Assembly: GCF_003086295.3 (NCBI RefSeq)
Contig: NC_092051.1
Coordinates: forward strand, 17,851,940 to 17,915,939
Source: Arachis hypogaea
Lineage: Eukaryota > Streptophyta > Magnoliopsida > Fabales > Fabaceae
Length of the DNA stretch: 64,000 nucleotides
Direction of reading: 5' to 3'
In this document: in pieces, positions 34,082 through 45,596 of the stretch
Layout of the letters: every line of letters begins with the position of its first letter
Numbering within the stretch: the stretch's first letter is position 1
Position numbers and translations under genes: made by a program
The notes under the pieces: model-generated
What the model was told of the DNA's origin: nothing
What the model saw: the letters and a program-made list of their open reading frames with translations, nothing else
Database searches by the model: none

Positions 34082-34580
34082 CATAAACTGTGGTAAGTCA
34101 TCAAGGTTTATGTTCGCAAATCTCTCTTGAATAAACCGTGGTATGTTACCATGGTTTATGGTCAAAAAGCCCCTTCATAAACCATGTCATGTTACCACGG
34201 TTTACGTGTAATTCGCTAAAACGTGGTAAGTCACCACAGATTACATAAAAATGAAACAGGACACGAAAGTAAAGGATTCTCAATTGTTGCATTTGAGTAA
34301 ACATTTCCTCCATCTATTTCATTTAGGTAAATTGCCTTATATAAAATGAATGGAAGAAAAGTTTACTCAAATACAACAAATGAGAATCCCTTACCTTCGT
34401 GTCCTATTTCATTTTTATGAAATCCGTGGTAACATACCACGTTTTCTCAATTGTACATAAACCATGGAAAGTAACCACGGATTAGGCATTGAATATTTTG
34501 GGCGGAAACCGTGTTAAGTTATCACGGTTTAAGATGAAGAAATTTTGGTCATAAAACCTGGTAAGCTACCACGGTTTATG
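34082..34580. repeat. Palindrome cluster u0/u1 (MULE subterminal region)
   Basis: Eight imperfect ~30-bp palindromes built on AAACCGTGGTAAGTTACCACGGTTT, for example ATAAACCGTGGTATGTTACCATGGTTTAT near 34132. Pairs 4 and 5 are separated by a ~170-bp hairpin MITE. The same cluster recurs at 36447-36945, 38812-39310, 41892-42390, 44974-45472 and 48056-48554. A shortened version follows u6 (50696-50764). Confidence 0.9.
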
Positions 34581-34586
34581 AGAGCC

Positions 34587-34594
34587 TATATATA
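34587..34594 (+). promoter_or_regulatory. TATA box of unit u1
   Basis: TATATATA immediately downstream of the last palindrome and about 110 bp before the PMD ATG. Identical context in u2-u6 (for example 36951-36958, 39316-39323). A conserved promoter next to eight palindromes could still drive transcription although the coding frame is broken. Confidence 0.6.
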
Positions 34595-34704
34595 CATAAT
34601 CCGCGTGAACTCTTGACGGATTTCATTGTGGGTGGGCAAAAATTTTTGGTGGTGAGGAGTTGAGAGAGAATCCGGGGCCATCAAGACTCTGGCACGGTGG
34701 AGCC

Positions 34705-35751
34705 ATGGAAGACGACGCTCGCATTTACCGATTCAATGGCGTTGCGCATTTGGCTGGAAACATCGACCAAGAGGTTAGTGAATCGTTTTTTATTTCTAAT
34801 TTGAGATGTGTTGAATTAATTTTTTCGGAAATAAAGTCTATATTTTTCAAATTTCATTAGTGTTGACATAATGTTGTCATTCACATTTGCAGCCGACTAG
34901 GGTTATTTCATGTGTTAGGAGACAACAGAATATGCCTCTGCACGAACGAATTATACCGTATTTGGAGACTGCGAGTTTGTTTCACTTGGCTAGGCTGAAC
35001 AGTCAGTGGTTCTGGGTTGATGAGGCTCTAGTTAGCGCATCCGTTGAGAGGTGGCATCATGAGACGCACACATTTCACATGCCGTTTGGAGAGTGTACTA
35101 TCACTTTGCAGGATGTGGCATATCAGCAGGGTTTGCCCATTGATAGAGAGACCGTTAGTGGGTGCCTCACTGACTTTGAGAATCTGATGGACAATGGAAA
35201 ACCAGCATGAGAGTGATTTTGGGAATTGTTTGGCGAGCTACCGCCACCGAATAAAGTCAAGCAGATGACGGTTCACTTCACATAATTTTATGAGAGGTTT
35301 CAGATTCTCCAAGCAGATTCTAGTAAGGAGACGGTGCGTATATACGCGCGTGCTTACATTATGACGTTGCTGTCATCTCAGCTATTTGGGGAGAAGAACG
35401 CGAACCAGATTCACCTTCGTTAGTTGCCATATCTGGCCACTGATGCCGGATGGACAGTCCCAGGTTGCCGAGTTCCAGCCACAGATGCAGGATCTTCAGC
35501 CACAGATGCAGGGTATTCAGGCTCAGTTTGGGGTGGATTTCAATGAGCCTGCAGTATCTCCAAATGACCCATGGTTCACTATGGGTGGGACTCCCGCATC
35601 AGCATTTAGTTCCGTTCCACCACATACATCCCCAGCAGAGAATGGTCAGCGACCGACGAGGGTGCGGCGTCCTGCTAGATGTGGCACCGGGTCTCACCTG
35701 ATCCGTGGTTTCGACATTGATGATGATGATACCATCGAGGATTCAGATTAG
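34705..35751 (+). pseudogene. Unit u1: PMD pseudogene
   Basis: Exon 1 (34705-34773) encodes MEDDARIYRFNGVAHLAGN plus IDQE. Donor GAG|GTTAGTG, acceptor TTTGCAG at 34892. Exon 2 carries the PMD start (PTRVISCVRRQQNMPLHERI, HETHTFHMPFGECTITLQDV) but stops at TGA 35208-35210. Further stops follow HFT (TAA here) and HLR. The middle of PMD is deleted, so LPYLA runs straight into the C-terminal QMQDLQPQMQG / RRPARCGTGSHLIRGF segment. MITE present, hAT absent. Confidence 0.9.
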
Positions 35752-35793
35752 CATTCGGATTATATATGTGTGTCTTATTATATTGTGGTATTC

Positions 35794-35836
<43 letters not shown>

Positions 35837-35908
35837 CGTGTGTTACATATGTTTTATGATATTTGCTTATGAACACCTTTGTAACAACTTTTTAGCTCTT
35901 TTATAAAT

Positions 35909-36271
35909 GGTTTAATTATTCTTTTGGTCCCTATAGTTTTACCAAATTTTTAATTAGGTCCCTATACTTTTTTTTCAATTAGATCCCTACACTGCTTTTA
36001 ATTTTGTAATTACGTCCTTTTCATGTTAAAAATGTTACAATTAACATAATGTTTTTACCAAAATACATGTGGTCAAAGATTTAATTAAGTTTTTAATTAT
36101 AAATACCTTCAATTTGCGAAAAAATATTCAGTTAACTCTAATATTTTTTATACTACGAAGGACTTAATTAAGAAATTAAAGCAATATAGGGATCTAATTG
36201 AAAGAAAAAAAAGTATAGAGACCTAACTAAAAATTTAGTGAAACTATAGGGACTAACAAAGTAAATAAACC
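35909..36271. mobile_element. Mutator-like MITE in u1 (363 bp)
   Basis: Terminal repeats GGTTTAATTATTCTTTTGG...GTAAATAAACC with arms complementary for about 90 bp. A perfect 9-bp duplication TTTATAAAT lies at 35900-35908 and 36272-36280. u0 and u6 lack the insert at the same site. Confidence 0.93.
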
Positions 36272-36446
36272 TTTATAAATCTGTCATTGTGTTTTAATTA
36301 AACATCATCTAAAATTAAACGACTTAAACATACGTAATACAATGAACGCAACAACAACAACCATGAAGTCAACATCTAATATTAAACAACTTAAGTATTC
36401 GTAATATAATGAACTCAACATCAACAACAACAAAAAAGCTCTCTTT

Positions 36447-36945
36447 CATAAACTGTGGTAAGTCATCAAGGTTTATGTTCGCAAATCTCTCTTGAATAAA
36501 CCGTGGTATGTTACCATGGTTTATGGTCAAAAAGCCCCTTCATAAACCATGTCATGTTACCACGGTTTACGCGTAATTCGTTAAAACGTGGTAAGTCACC
36601 ACGGATTACATAAAAATGAAACAGGACACGAAAGTAAAGGATTCTCAATTGTTGCATTTGAGTAAACATTTCCTCCATCTATTTCATTTAGGTAAATTGC
36701 CTTATATAAAATGAATGGAAGAAAAGTTTACTCAAATACAACAAATGAGAATCCCTTACCTTCGTGTCCTATTTCATTTTTATGAAATCCGTGGTAACAT
36801 ACCACATTTTCTCAATTGTACATAAACTGTGGAAAGTAACCACGGATTAGGCATTGAATATTTTGGGCGGAAACCGTGCTAAGTTATCACGGTTTAAGAT
36901 GAAGAAATTTTGGTCATAAAACCTGGTAAGCTACCACGGTTTATG
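36447..36945. repeat. Palindrome cluster u1/u2 with nested hairpin MITE
   Basis: Eight CGTGGTAA/TTACCACG palindromes as in u0/u1. The nested hairpin spans about 36611-36781. Its arms (GAAACAGGACACGAAAGTAA...TTTGAGTAAACATTTCCTCC and complement) pair for roughly 75 bp around a GGTAAATTGCC loop. Confidence 0.9.
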
Positions 36946-37069
36946 AGAGCCTATATATACATAATCCGCGTGAACTCTTGACGGATTTCATTGTGGGTGG
37001 GCAAAAATTTTTGGTGGTGAGGAGTTGAGAGAGAATCCGGGGCCATCAAGACTCTGGCGCGGTGGAGCC

Positions 37070-38116
37070 ATGGAAGACGACGCTCGCATGTACCGATTGA
37101 ATGGCGTTGCGCACTTGGCTGGAAACATCGACCAAGAGGTTAGTGAATCATTTTTTATTTCTAATTTGAGATGTGTTGAATTAATTTTTTCGGAAATAAA
37201 GTCTATATTTTTCAAATTTTATTAGTGTCGACATAATGTTGTCTTCCACATTTGCAGCCGACTAGGGTTATTTCATGTGTTAGGAGATAACAGAATATGC
37301 CTCTGCACGAACGAATTATACCGTATTTGGAGACTGCGAGTTTATTTCACTTGGCTAGGCTGAACAGTCAGTGGTTCTGGGTTGATGAGGCTCTAGTTAG
37401 CGCATTCGTTGAAAGGTGGCATCATGAGACGCACACATTTCACATGCCGTTTAGAGAGTGTACTATCACTTTGCAGGATGTGGCATATCAGCTGGGTTTG
37501 CCCATTGATAGAGAGACCGTTAGTGGGTGCCTCACTGACTTTGAGAATTTGATGGACAATGGAAAACCAGCATGAGAGTGGTTTTGGGAATTGTTTGGCG
37601 ACTTACCGCCACCGAATAAAGTCAAGTAGATGACGGTTCACTTCACATAGTTTCATGAGAGGTTTCAGATTCTCCCAGCAGATTCTAGTAAGGAGATGGT
37701 GCGTATATACGCACGCCGTTACATTATGATGTTGCTGTCATCTCAGCTATTTGGGGAGAAGAACGCGAACCAGATTCACCTTCGTTAGTTGCCATATCTG
37801 GCCACTGATGCCGGATGGACAATCCCAGGTTGCTGAGTTCCAGCCACAGATGCAGGATCTTTAGCCACAGATGCATGGTGTTCAGGCTCAGTTTGGGGTG
37901 GATTTCAATGAGCCTGCAGTATCTCCAAATGACCCATGGTTCACTATGAGTGGGACTCCCGCATCAGCATTTAGTGCCGTTCCACCACATACATCCCCAG
38001 TAGAGAATGGTCAGCGACCGACGAGGGTGCGGCGTCCTGCTAGATGTGGCACCGGGTCTCACCTGATTCGTGGTTTCGACATTGATGATAATGATACCAT
38101 CGAGGATTCAGATTAG
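37070..38116 (+). pseudogene. Unit u2: PMD pseudogene
   Basis: Same architecture as u1, with exon 1 MEDDARMYRLNGVAHLAGN. An extra nonsense codon sits early in exon 2 (AGA TAA CAG near 37286-37294, where u1 has CGAGACAACAG-type sequence). TGA after DNGKPA, TAG after HFT and after HLR, plus further stops in the linker. Last stop 38114-38116. MITE present, hAT absent. Confidence 0.9.
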
Positions 38117-38158
38117 CATTCGGATTATGTATGTGTGTCTTATTATATTGTGGTATTC

Positions 38159-38204
<46 letters not shown>

Positions 38205-38269
38205 TACATATGTTTTATGATATTTGCTTATGAACACCTTTGTAACAACTTTTTAGCTCTTTTATAAAT

Positions 38270-38635
38270 GGTTTAATTATTCTTTTGGTCCCTATAGTTT
38301 CACCAAATTTTTAATTAGGTCCCTATACTTTTTTTCTTTCAATTAGATCCCTACACTGCTTTTAATTTTGTAATTACGTCCTTTTCATGTTAAAAATGTT
38401 ACAATTAACATAATATTTTTACCAAAATACATGTGGTCAAAAATTTAATTAAGTTTTTAATTATAAATACCTTCAATTTGCGAAAAAATATTCAGTTAAT
38501 TCTAATACTTTTTATACTAGGAAGGACTTAATTACAAAATTAAAGCAATATAGGGATCTAATTGAAAGAAAAAAAAGTATAGAGACCTAACTAAAAATTT
38601 GGTGAAACTATAGGGGCTAACAAAGTAAATAAACC
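38270..38635. mobile_element. Mutator-like MITE in u2 (366 bp)
   Basis: Same element, site and TTTATAAAT duplication as in u1, with a few extra bases in the T-rich arm. Confidence 0.92.
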
Positions 38636-38811
38636 TTTATAAATCTGTCATTGTGCTTTAATTAAACATCATCTAAAATTAAACGACTTAAACATACGTA
38701 ATACAATGAGCGCAACAACAACAACCATGAAGTCAACATCTAATATTAAACAACTTAAGCATTCGTAATATAATGAACTTAACATCAACAACAAAAAAAA
38801 AAGCTCTCTTT

Positions 38812-39310
38812 CATAAACCGTGGTAAGTCATCAAGGTTTATGTTCGCAAATCTCTCTTGAATAAACCGTGGTATGTTACCATGGTTTATGGTAAAAAAGC
38901 CCCTTCATAAACCATGTCATGTTACCACGGTTTACGTGTAATTCGCTAAAACGTGGTAAGTCACCACGGATTACATAAAAATGAAACAGGACACGAAAGT
39001 AAAGGATTCTCAATTGTTGCATTTGAGTAAACATTTCCTCCATCTATTTCATTTAGGTAAATTGCCTTATATAAAATGAATGGAAGAAAAGTTTACTCAA
39101 ATGCAACAAATGAGAATCCCTTACCTTCGTGTCCTGTTTTATTTCTATGTAATCCGTGGTAACATACCACGTTTTCTCAATTGTACATAAACCGTGGAAA
39201 GTAACCACAGATTAGGCATTGAATATTTTGGGCGGAAACCGTGCTAAGTTATCACGGTTTAAGATGAAGAAATTTTGGTCATAAAACCTGGTAAGCTACC
39301 ACGGTTTATG
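38812..39310. repeat. Palindrome cluster u2/u3
   Basis: Same eight-palindrome array and nested hairpin MITE. The first palindrome here is the better-conserved CATAAACCGTGG form (AACTGTGG in u1/u2). Confidence 0.88.
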
Positions 39311-39434
39311 AGAGCCTATATATACATAATCCGCGTGAACTCTTGACGGATTTCATTGTGGGTGGGCAAAAATTTTTGGTGGTGAGGAGTTGAGAAAGAA
39401 TCCGGGGCCATCAAGACTCTGGCGCGGTGGAGCC

Positions 39435-41205
39435 ATGGAAGACGAATCTCGCATTTACCGATTGAATGGCGTTGCGCACTTGGCTGGAAACATCGACCAA
39501 GAGGTTAGTGAATCATTTTTTATTTCTAATTTGAGATGTGTTAAATTAGTTTTTTCGGAAATAAAGTCTATATTTTTCAAATTTCATTAGTGTTGACATA
39601 ATGTTGTCTTCCACATTTGCAGCCTACTAGGGTTATTTCATGTGTTAGGAGACAACAGAATATGCCTATGCACGAACGGATTATACCGTATTTGGAGACT
39701 ACAGGTTTGTATCACTTGGCTAGGCTGAACAGTCAGTGGCATAGTTATCAGAATCGAACCAGTAATTAAACCAGTCATATGACTGGGTCACTGGGTTACT
39801 GGTTCAACCGATGGGTCACTGATTTACCCGGTTGACCCGGTCATAATTAAATGAAAATATAAAATTATAAAAATAAAATTAAAATTAAAGGTATATTTTC
39901 AAAAAATATATTAATGACAATTAAATACCAATTCTTAGATATAATTTATGGTATAAAAACAGATAATTAATTAATGATTAGTACAAAATACTTTTTCAAT
40001 GAAAATAAATAAGAAAAAATAAAAGATAACACAATCAATCAATATCAATATATCAATATGTTTGTATATTATGTATTGTTATTTATGTTGGTATCTAGGT
40101 CAGTCCATGTTTAAAAGAATAAAAAAAATAAAAATTAAACTTCATTCAAAGTTTATTATATATTTAGTTTTTGTCATTTAACTTAATAAGAAACAAGGTA
40201 GCACAGCGGCAAAGAGAAGCGCCACATTCAAGCTTTCCTGGGTTCGAACTCCTTTTAACGCATTTTTGGAGCTGTGAACAAGGAGCTCCTGCGGTGGTTT
40301 AGCAACTCGCGGGTGCACCGTAGACCCGCGTCGGGTTTATGCGGTCTGAAGTCTGAATCGGTCGGTTTTTAACGGGTTTAACCACCGTTGACCGGTTCAG
40401 TTGTAGGTCCGGTCTAATTCACTAACCGAACCGGCCAGACCACCGGTTCACTGGATTTCTGGTCGAACTGGCTGGTCCGGTCTGATTCTGATAACTATGG
40501 TCACTAGTTCTGGGTTGATGAGGCTCTAGTTAGCGCATTCGTTGAGAGGTGGCATCATGAGACGCACACATTTCACATGCCGTTTGGAGAGTGTACTACC
40601 ACTTTGCAGGATGTGGCATATCAGCTGTGTTTGCCCATTGATAGAGAGGTCGTTAGTGGGTGCCTCACTGACTTTGAGAATCTAATGGACAACGAAAGAC
40701 CAACATTAGAGTGGTTTCGGGAATTGTTTGGTGAGCTACCGCCACCGAATAAAGTAAAGCAGATGACGGTTCACTTCACATAGTTCCATGAGAGGTTTCG
40801 GATTCTCCCAGCAGATGCTAGTAAGGAGACGGTGTGTATATACGCGTGTCCTTACATTATGATGTTGCTGTCGTTAGTTGTCATATCTGGCCACAGATGT
40901 CGGATGGACAGCCCCAGGTTGCCAAGTTCCAGCCACAGATGCAGGATCTTCAGCCACAGATGCAGGGTGTTCAGGCTCAGTTTAGGGTGGATCTCAATGA
41001 GCCTGCAGCATCTCCATATGACCCATGGTTCACTATGGGTGGGACTCCCACATCAGCATTTAGTGCCGTTCCACCACATACATCCCCAGCAGAGAATGGT
41101 CAGCGACCGACGAGGGTGCGGCGTCCTGCTAGATGTGGCACCGGGTCTCACCTGATCCGTGGTTTCGACATTGATGATGATGATACCATCGAGGATTCAG
41201 ATTAG
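39435..41205 (+). pseudogene. Unit u3: PMD pseudogene split by a hAT element
   Basis: Exon 1 MEDESRIYRLNGVAHLAGN. Exon 2 is interrupted at LNSQW by the hAT element (39740-40499), resuming FWVDEALVSAFVERWHHET. The stop seen in u0-u2 after the DNGKPA position reads TTA GAG here (RPTLEW), so the frame stays open to TAG 40781-40783. The C-terminal part is the same with a GHRCRM/DGQPQV variant. Both MITE and hAT are present. Confidence 0.9.
39740..40499. mobile_element. hAT-type non-autonomous element in u3 (760 bp)
   Basis: Terminal inverted repeats CATAGTTATCAGAATC...GATTCTGATAACTATG. The target was GTCAGTGG; left copy exact (39732-39739), right copy mutated to GTCACTAG (40500-40507). Near the right side lies a tRNA-like promoter: an A-box-like TAGCACAGCGG (40199-40209) and a B-box-like GGTTCGAACTC (40241-40251). 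The ends are rich in ACCGGTTCA-type sequence. No protein encoded. Confidence 0.92.
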
Positions 41206-41251
41206 CATTCGGATTATGTATGTGTGTCTTATTATATTGTGGTATTCATAA

Positions 41252-41283
<32 letters not shown>

Positions 41284-41348
41284 TACATATGTTTTATGAT
41301 ATTTGCTTATGAACACCTTTGTAACAACTTTTTAGCTCTTTTATAAAT

Positions 41349-41716
41349 GGTTTAATTATTCTTTTGGTCACTATAGTTTCACCAAATTTTTAATTAGGTC
41401 CCTATACTTTTTTTTTCTTTCAATTAGATCCCTATACTGCTTTTAATTTTGTAATTACGTCCTTTTCATGTTAAAAATGTTACAATTAACATAATATTTT
41501 TACCAAAATACATGTGGTCAAGAATTTAATTAAGTTTTTAATTATAAATACCTTCAATTTGCGAAAAAATATTCAGTTAACTCTAATATTTTTTATACTA
41601 GGAAGGACTTAATTACAAAATTAAAGCAATATAGGGATCTAATTGAAAGAAAAAAAAGTATAGGGACCTAACTAAAAATTTGGTGAAACTATAGGGACTA
41701 ACAAAGTAAATAAACC
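41349..41716. mobile_element. Mutator-like MITE in u3 (368 bp)
   Basis: Same position and TTTATAAAT duplication as in u1. It carries the TTGGTCACTATAG variant shared with u4 and u5. Confidence 0.92.
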
Positions 41717-41891
41717 TTTATAAATCTGTCATTGTGCTTTAATTAAACATCATCTAAAATTAAACGACTTAAACATACGTAATACAATGAACGCAACAAC
41801 AACAACCATGAAGTCAACATCTAATATTAAACAACTTAAGCATTCGTAACATAATGAACTCAACATCAACAACAACAAAAAAGCTCTCTTT

Positions 41892-42390
41892 CATAAACCG
41901 TGGTAAGTCATCAAGGTTTATGTTCGCAAATCTCTCTTGAATAAACCGTGGTATGTTACCATGGTTTATGGTAAAAAAGCCCCTTCATAAACCATGTCAT
42001 GTTACCACGGTTTACGTGTAATTCGCTAAAACGTGGTAAGTCACCACGGATTACATAAAAATGAAACAGGACACGAAAGTAAAGGATTCTCAATTGTTGC
42101 ATTTGAGTAAACATTTCCTCCATCTATTTCATTTAGGTAAATTGCCTTATATAAAATGAATGGAAGAAAAGTTTACTCAAATGCAACAAATGAGAATCCC
42201 TTACCTTCGTGTCCTGTTTTATTTCTATGTAATCCGTGGTAACATACCACGTTTTCTCAATTGTACATAAACCGTGGAAAGTAACCACAGATTAGGCATT
42301 GAATATTTTGGGCGGAAACCGTGCTAAGTTATCACGGTTTAAGATGAAGAAATTTTGGTCATAAAACCTGGTAAGCTACCACGGTTTATG
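41892..42390. repeat. Palindrome cluster u3/u4
   Basis: Eight palindromes plus nested hairpin MITE, nearly identical to u4/u5. Confidence 0.88.
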
Positions 42391-42514
42391 AGAGCCTATA
42401 TATACATAATCCGCGTGAACTCTTGACGGATTTCATTGTGGGTGGGCAAAAATTTTTGGTGGTGAGGAGTTGAGAAAGAATCCGGGGCCATCAAGACTCT
42501 GGCGCGATGGAGCC

Positions 42515-44285
42515 ATGGAAGACGAATCTCGCATTTACCGATTGAATGGCGTTGCGCACTTGGCTGGAAACATCGACCAAGAGGTTAGTGAATCATTTTT
42601 TATTTCTAATTTGAGATGTGTTAAATTAGTTTTTTCGGAAATAAAGTCTATATTTTTCAAATTTCATTAGTGTTGACATAATGTTGTCTTCCACATTTGC
42701 AGCCTACTAGGGTTATTTCATGTGTTAGGAGACAACAGAATATGCCTATGCACGAACGGATTATACCGTATTTGGAGACTACAGGTTTGTATCACTTGGC
42801 TAGGCTGAACAGTCAGTGGCATAGTTATCAGAATCGAACCAGTAATTAAACCAGTCATATGACTGGGTCACTGGGTTACTGGTTCAACCGATGGGTCACT
42901 GATTTACCCGGTTGACCCGGTCATAATTAAATGAAAATATAAAATTATAAAAATAAAATTAAAATTAAAGGTATATTTTCAAAAAATATATTAATGACAA
43001 TTAAATACCAATTCTTAGATATAATTTATGGTATAAAAACAGATAATTAATTAATGATTAGTACAAAATACTTTTTCAATGAAAATAAATAAGAAAAAAT
43101 AAAAGATAACACAATCAATCAATATCAATATATCAATATGTTTGTATATTATGTATTGTTATTTATGTTGGTATCTAGGTCAGTCCATGTTTAAAAGAAT
43201 AAAAAAAATAAAAATTAAACTTCATTCAAAGTTTATTATATATTTAGTTTTTGTCATTTAACTTAATAAGAAACAAGGTAGCACAGCGGCAAAGAGAAGC
43301 GCCACATTCAAGCTTTCCTGGGTTCGAACTCCTTTTAACGCATTTTTGGAGCTGTGAACAAGGAGCTCCTGCGGTGGTTTAGCAACTCGCGGGTGCACCG
43401 TAGACCCGCGTCGGGTTTATGCGGTCTGAAGTCTGAATCGGTCGGTTTTTAACGGGTTTAACCACCGTTGACCGGTTCAGTTGTAGGTCCGGTCTAATTC
43501 ACTAACCGAACCGGCCAGACCACCGGTTCACTGGATTTCTGGTCGAACTGGCTGGTCCGGTCTGATTCTGATAACTATGGTCACTAGTTCTGGGTTGATG
43601 AGGCTCTAGTTAGCGCATTCGTTGAGAGGTGGCATCATGAGACGCACACATTTCACATGCCGTTTGGAGAGTGTACTACCACTTTGCAGGATGTGGCATA
43701 TCAGCTGTGTTTGCCCATTGATAGAGAGGTCGTTAGTGGGTGCCTCACTGACTTTGAGAATCTAATGGACAACGAAAGACCAACATTAGAGTGGTTTCGG
43801 GAATTGTTTGGTGAGCTACCGCCACCGAATAAAGTAAAGCAGATGACGGTTCACTTCACATAGTTCCATGAGAGGTTTCGGATTCTCCCAGCAGATGCTA
43901 GTAAGGAGACGGTGTGTATATACGCGTGTCCTTACATTATGATGTTGCTGTCGTTAGTTGTCATATCTGGCCACAGATGTCGGATGGACAGCCCCAGGTT
44001 GCCAAGTTCCAGCCACAGATGCAGGATCTTCAGCCACAGATGCAGGGTGTTCAGGCTCAGTTTAGGGTGGATCTCAATGAGCCTGCAGCATCTCCATATG
44101 ACCCATGGTTCACTATGGGTGGGACTCCCACATCAGCATTTAGTGCCGTTCCACCACATACATCCCCAGCAGAGAATGGTCAGCGACCGACGAGGGTGCG
44201 GCGTCCTGCTAGATGTGGCACCGGGTCTCACCTGATCCGTGGTTTCGACATTGATGATGATGATACCATCGAGGATTCAGATTAG
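42515..44285 (+). pseudogene. Unit u4: PMD pseudogene
   Basis: Almost a copy of u3, with GGCGCGATGG in place of GGCGCGGTGG before the start codon and a different GT-run length. hAT at 42820-43579; frame stop TAG 43861-43863; last stop 44283-44285. Confidence 0.9.
42820..43579. mobile_element. hAT-type element in u4
   Basis: Same 760-bp element and the same degenerate right-hand duplication (GTCACTAG) as u3, showing the two were copied together rather than inserted twice. Confidence 0.92.
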
Positions 44286-44331
44286 CATTCGGATTATGTA
44301 TGTGTGTCTTATTATATTGTGGTATTCATAA

Positions 44332-44368
<37 letters not shown>

Positions 44369-44430
44369 ATATGTTTTATGATATTTGCTTATGAACACCT
44401 TTGTAACAACTTTTTAGCTCTTTTATAAAT

Positions 44431-44798
44431 GGTTTAATTATTCTTTTGGTCACTATAGTTTCACCAAATTTTTAATTAGGTCCCTATACTTTTTTTTTCT
44501 TTCAATTAGATCCCTATACTGCTTTTAATTTTGTAATTACGTCCTTTTCATGTTAAAAATGTTACAATTAACATAATATTTTTACCAAAATACATGTGGT
44601 CAAGAATTTAATTAAGTTTTTAATTATAAATACCTTCAATTTGCGAAAAAATATTCAGTTAACTCTAATATTTTTTATACTAGGAAGGACTTAATTACAA
44701 AATTAAAGCAATATAGGGATCTAATTGAAAGAAAAAAAAGTATAGGGACCTAACTAAAAATTTGGTGAAACTATAGGGACTAACAAAGTAAATAAACC
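44431..44798. mobile_element. Mutator-like MITE in u4
   Basis: As in u3, with the TTTATAAAT duplication on both sides. Confidence 0.92.
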
Positions 44799-44973
44799 TT
44801 TATAAATCTGTCATTGTGCTTTAATTAAACATCATCTAAAATTAAACGACTTAAACATACGTAATACAATGAACGCAACAACAACAACCATGAAGTCAAC
44901 ATCTAATATTAAACAACTTAAGCATTCGTAACATAATGAACTCAACATCAACAACAACAAAAAAGCTCTCTTT

Positions 44974-45472
44974 CATAAACCGTGGTAAGTCATCAAGGTT
45001 TATGTTCGCAAATCTCTCTTGAATAAACCGTGGTATGTTACCATGGTTTATGGTAAAAAAGCCCCTTCATAAACCATGTCATGTTACCACGGTTTACGTG
45101 TAATTCGCTAAAACGTGGTAAGTCACCACGGATTACATAAAAATGAAACAGGACACGAAAGTAAAGGATTCTCAATTGTTGCATTTGAGTAAACATTTCC
45201 TCCATCTATTTCATTTAGGTAAATTGCCTTATATAAAATGAATGGAAGAAAAGTTTACTCAAATGCAACAAATGAGAATCCCTTACCTTCGTGTCCTGTT
45301 TTATTTCTATGTAATCCGTGGTAACATACCACGTTTTCTCAATTGTACATAAACCGTGGAAAGTAACCACAGATTAGGCATTGAATATTTTGGGCGGAAA
45401 CCGTGCTAAGTTATCACGGTTTAAGATGAAGAAATTTTGGTCATAAAACCTGGTAAGCTACCACGGTTTATG
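44974..45472. repeat. Palindrome cluster u4/u5
   Basis: Eight palindromes plus nested hairpin MITE, nearly identical to u3/u4. Confidence 0.88.
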
Positions 45473-45596
45473 AGAGCCTATATATACATAATCCGCGTGA
45501 ACTCTTGACGGATTTCATTGTGGGTGGGCAAAAATTTTTGGTGGTGAGGAGTTGAGAAAGAATCCGGGGCCATCAAGACTCTGGCGCGATGGAGCC

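Noticed and set aside
35450..35701. Recurrent 83-codon frame MDSPRLPSSSHRCR in the array units
   Set aside because: Overlaps the PMD C-terminal frame in another phase. The PMD-related phase (RRPARCGTGSHLIRGF, ending DSD) matches the gene family, this one does not.
40199..40252. Functional tRNA gene
   Set aside because: Only A- and B-box-like words; no acceptor stem or anticodon arm could be folded by eye, and it lies within a transposon.
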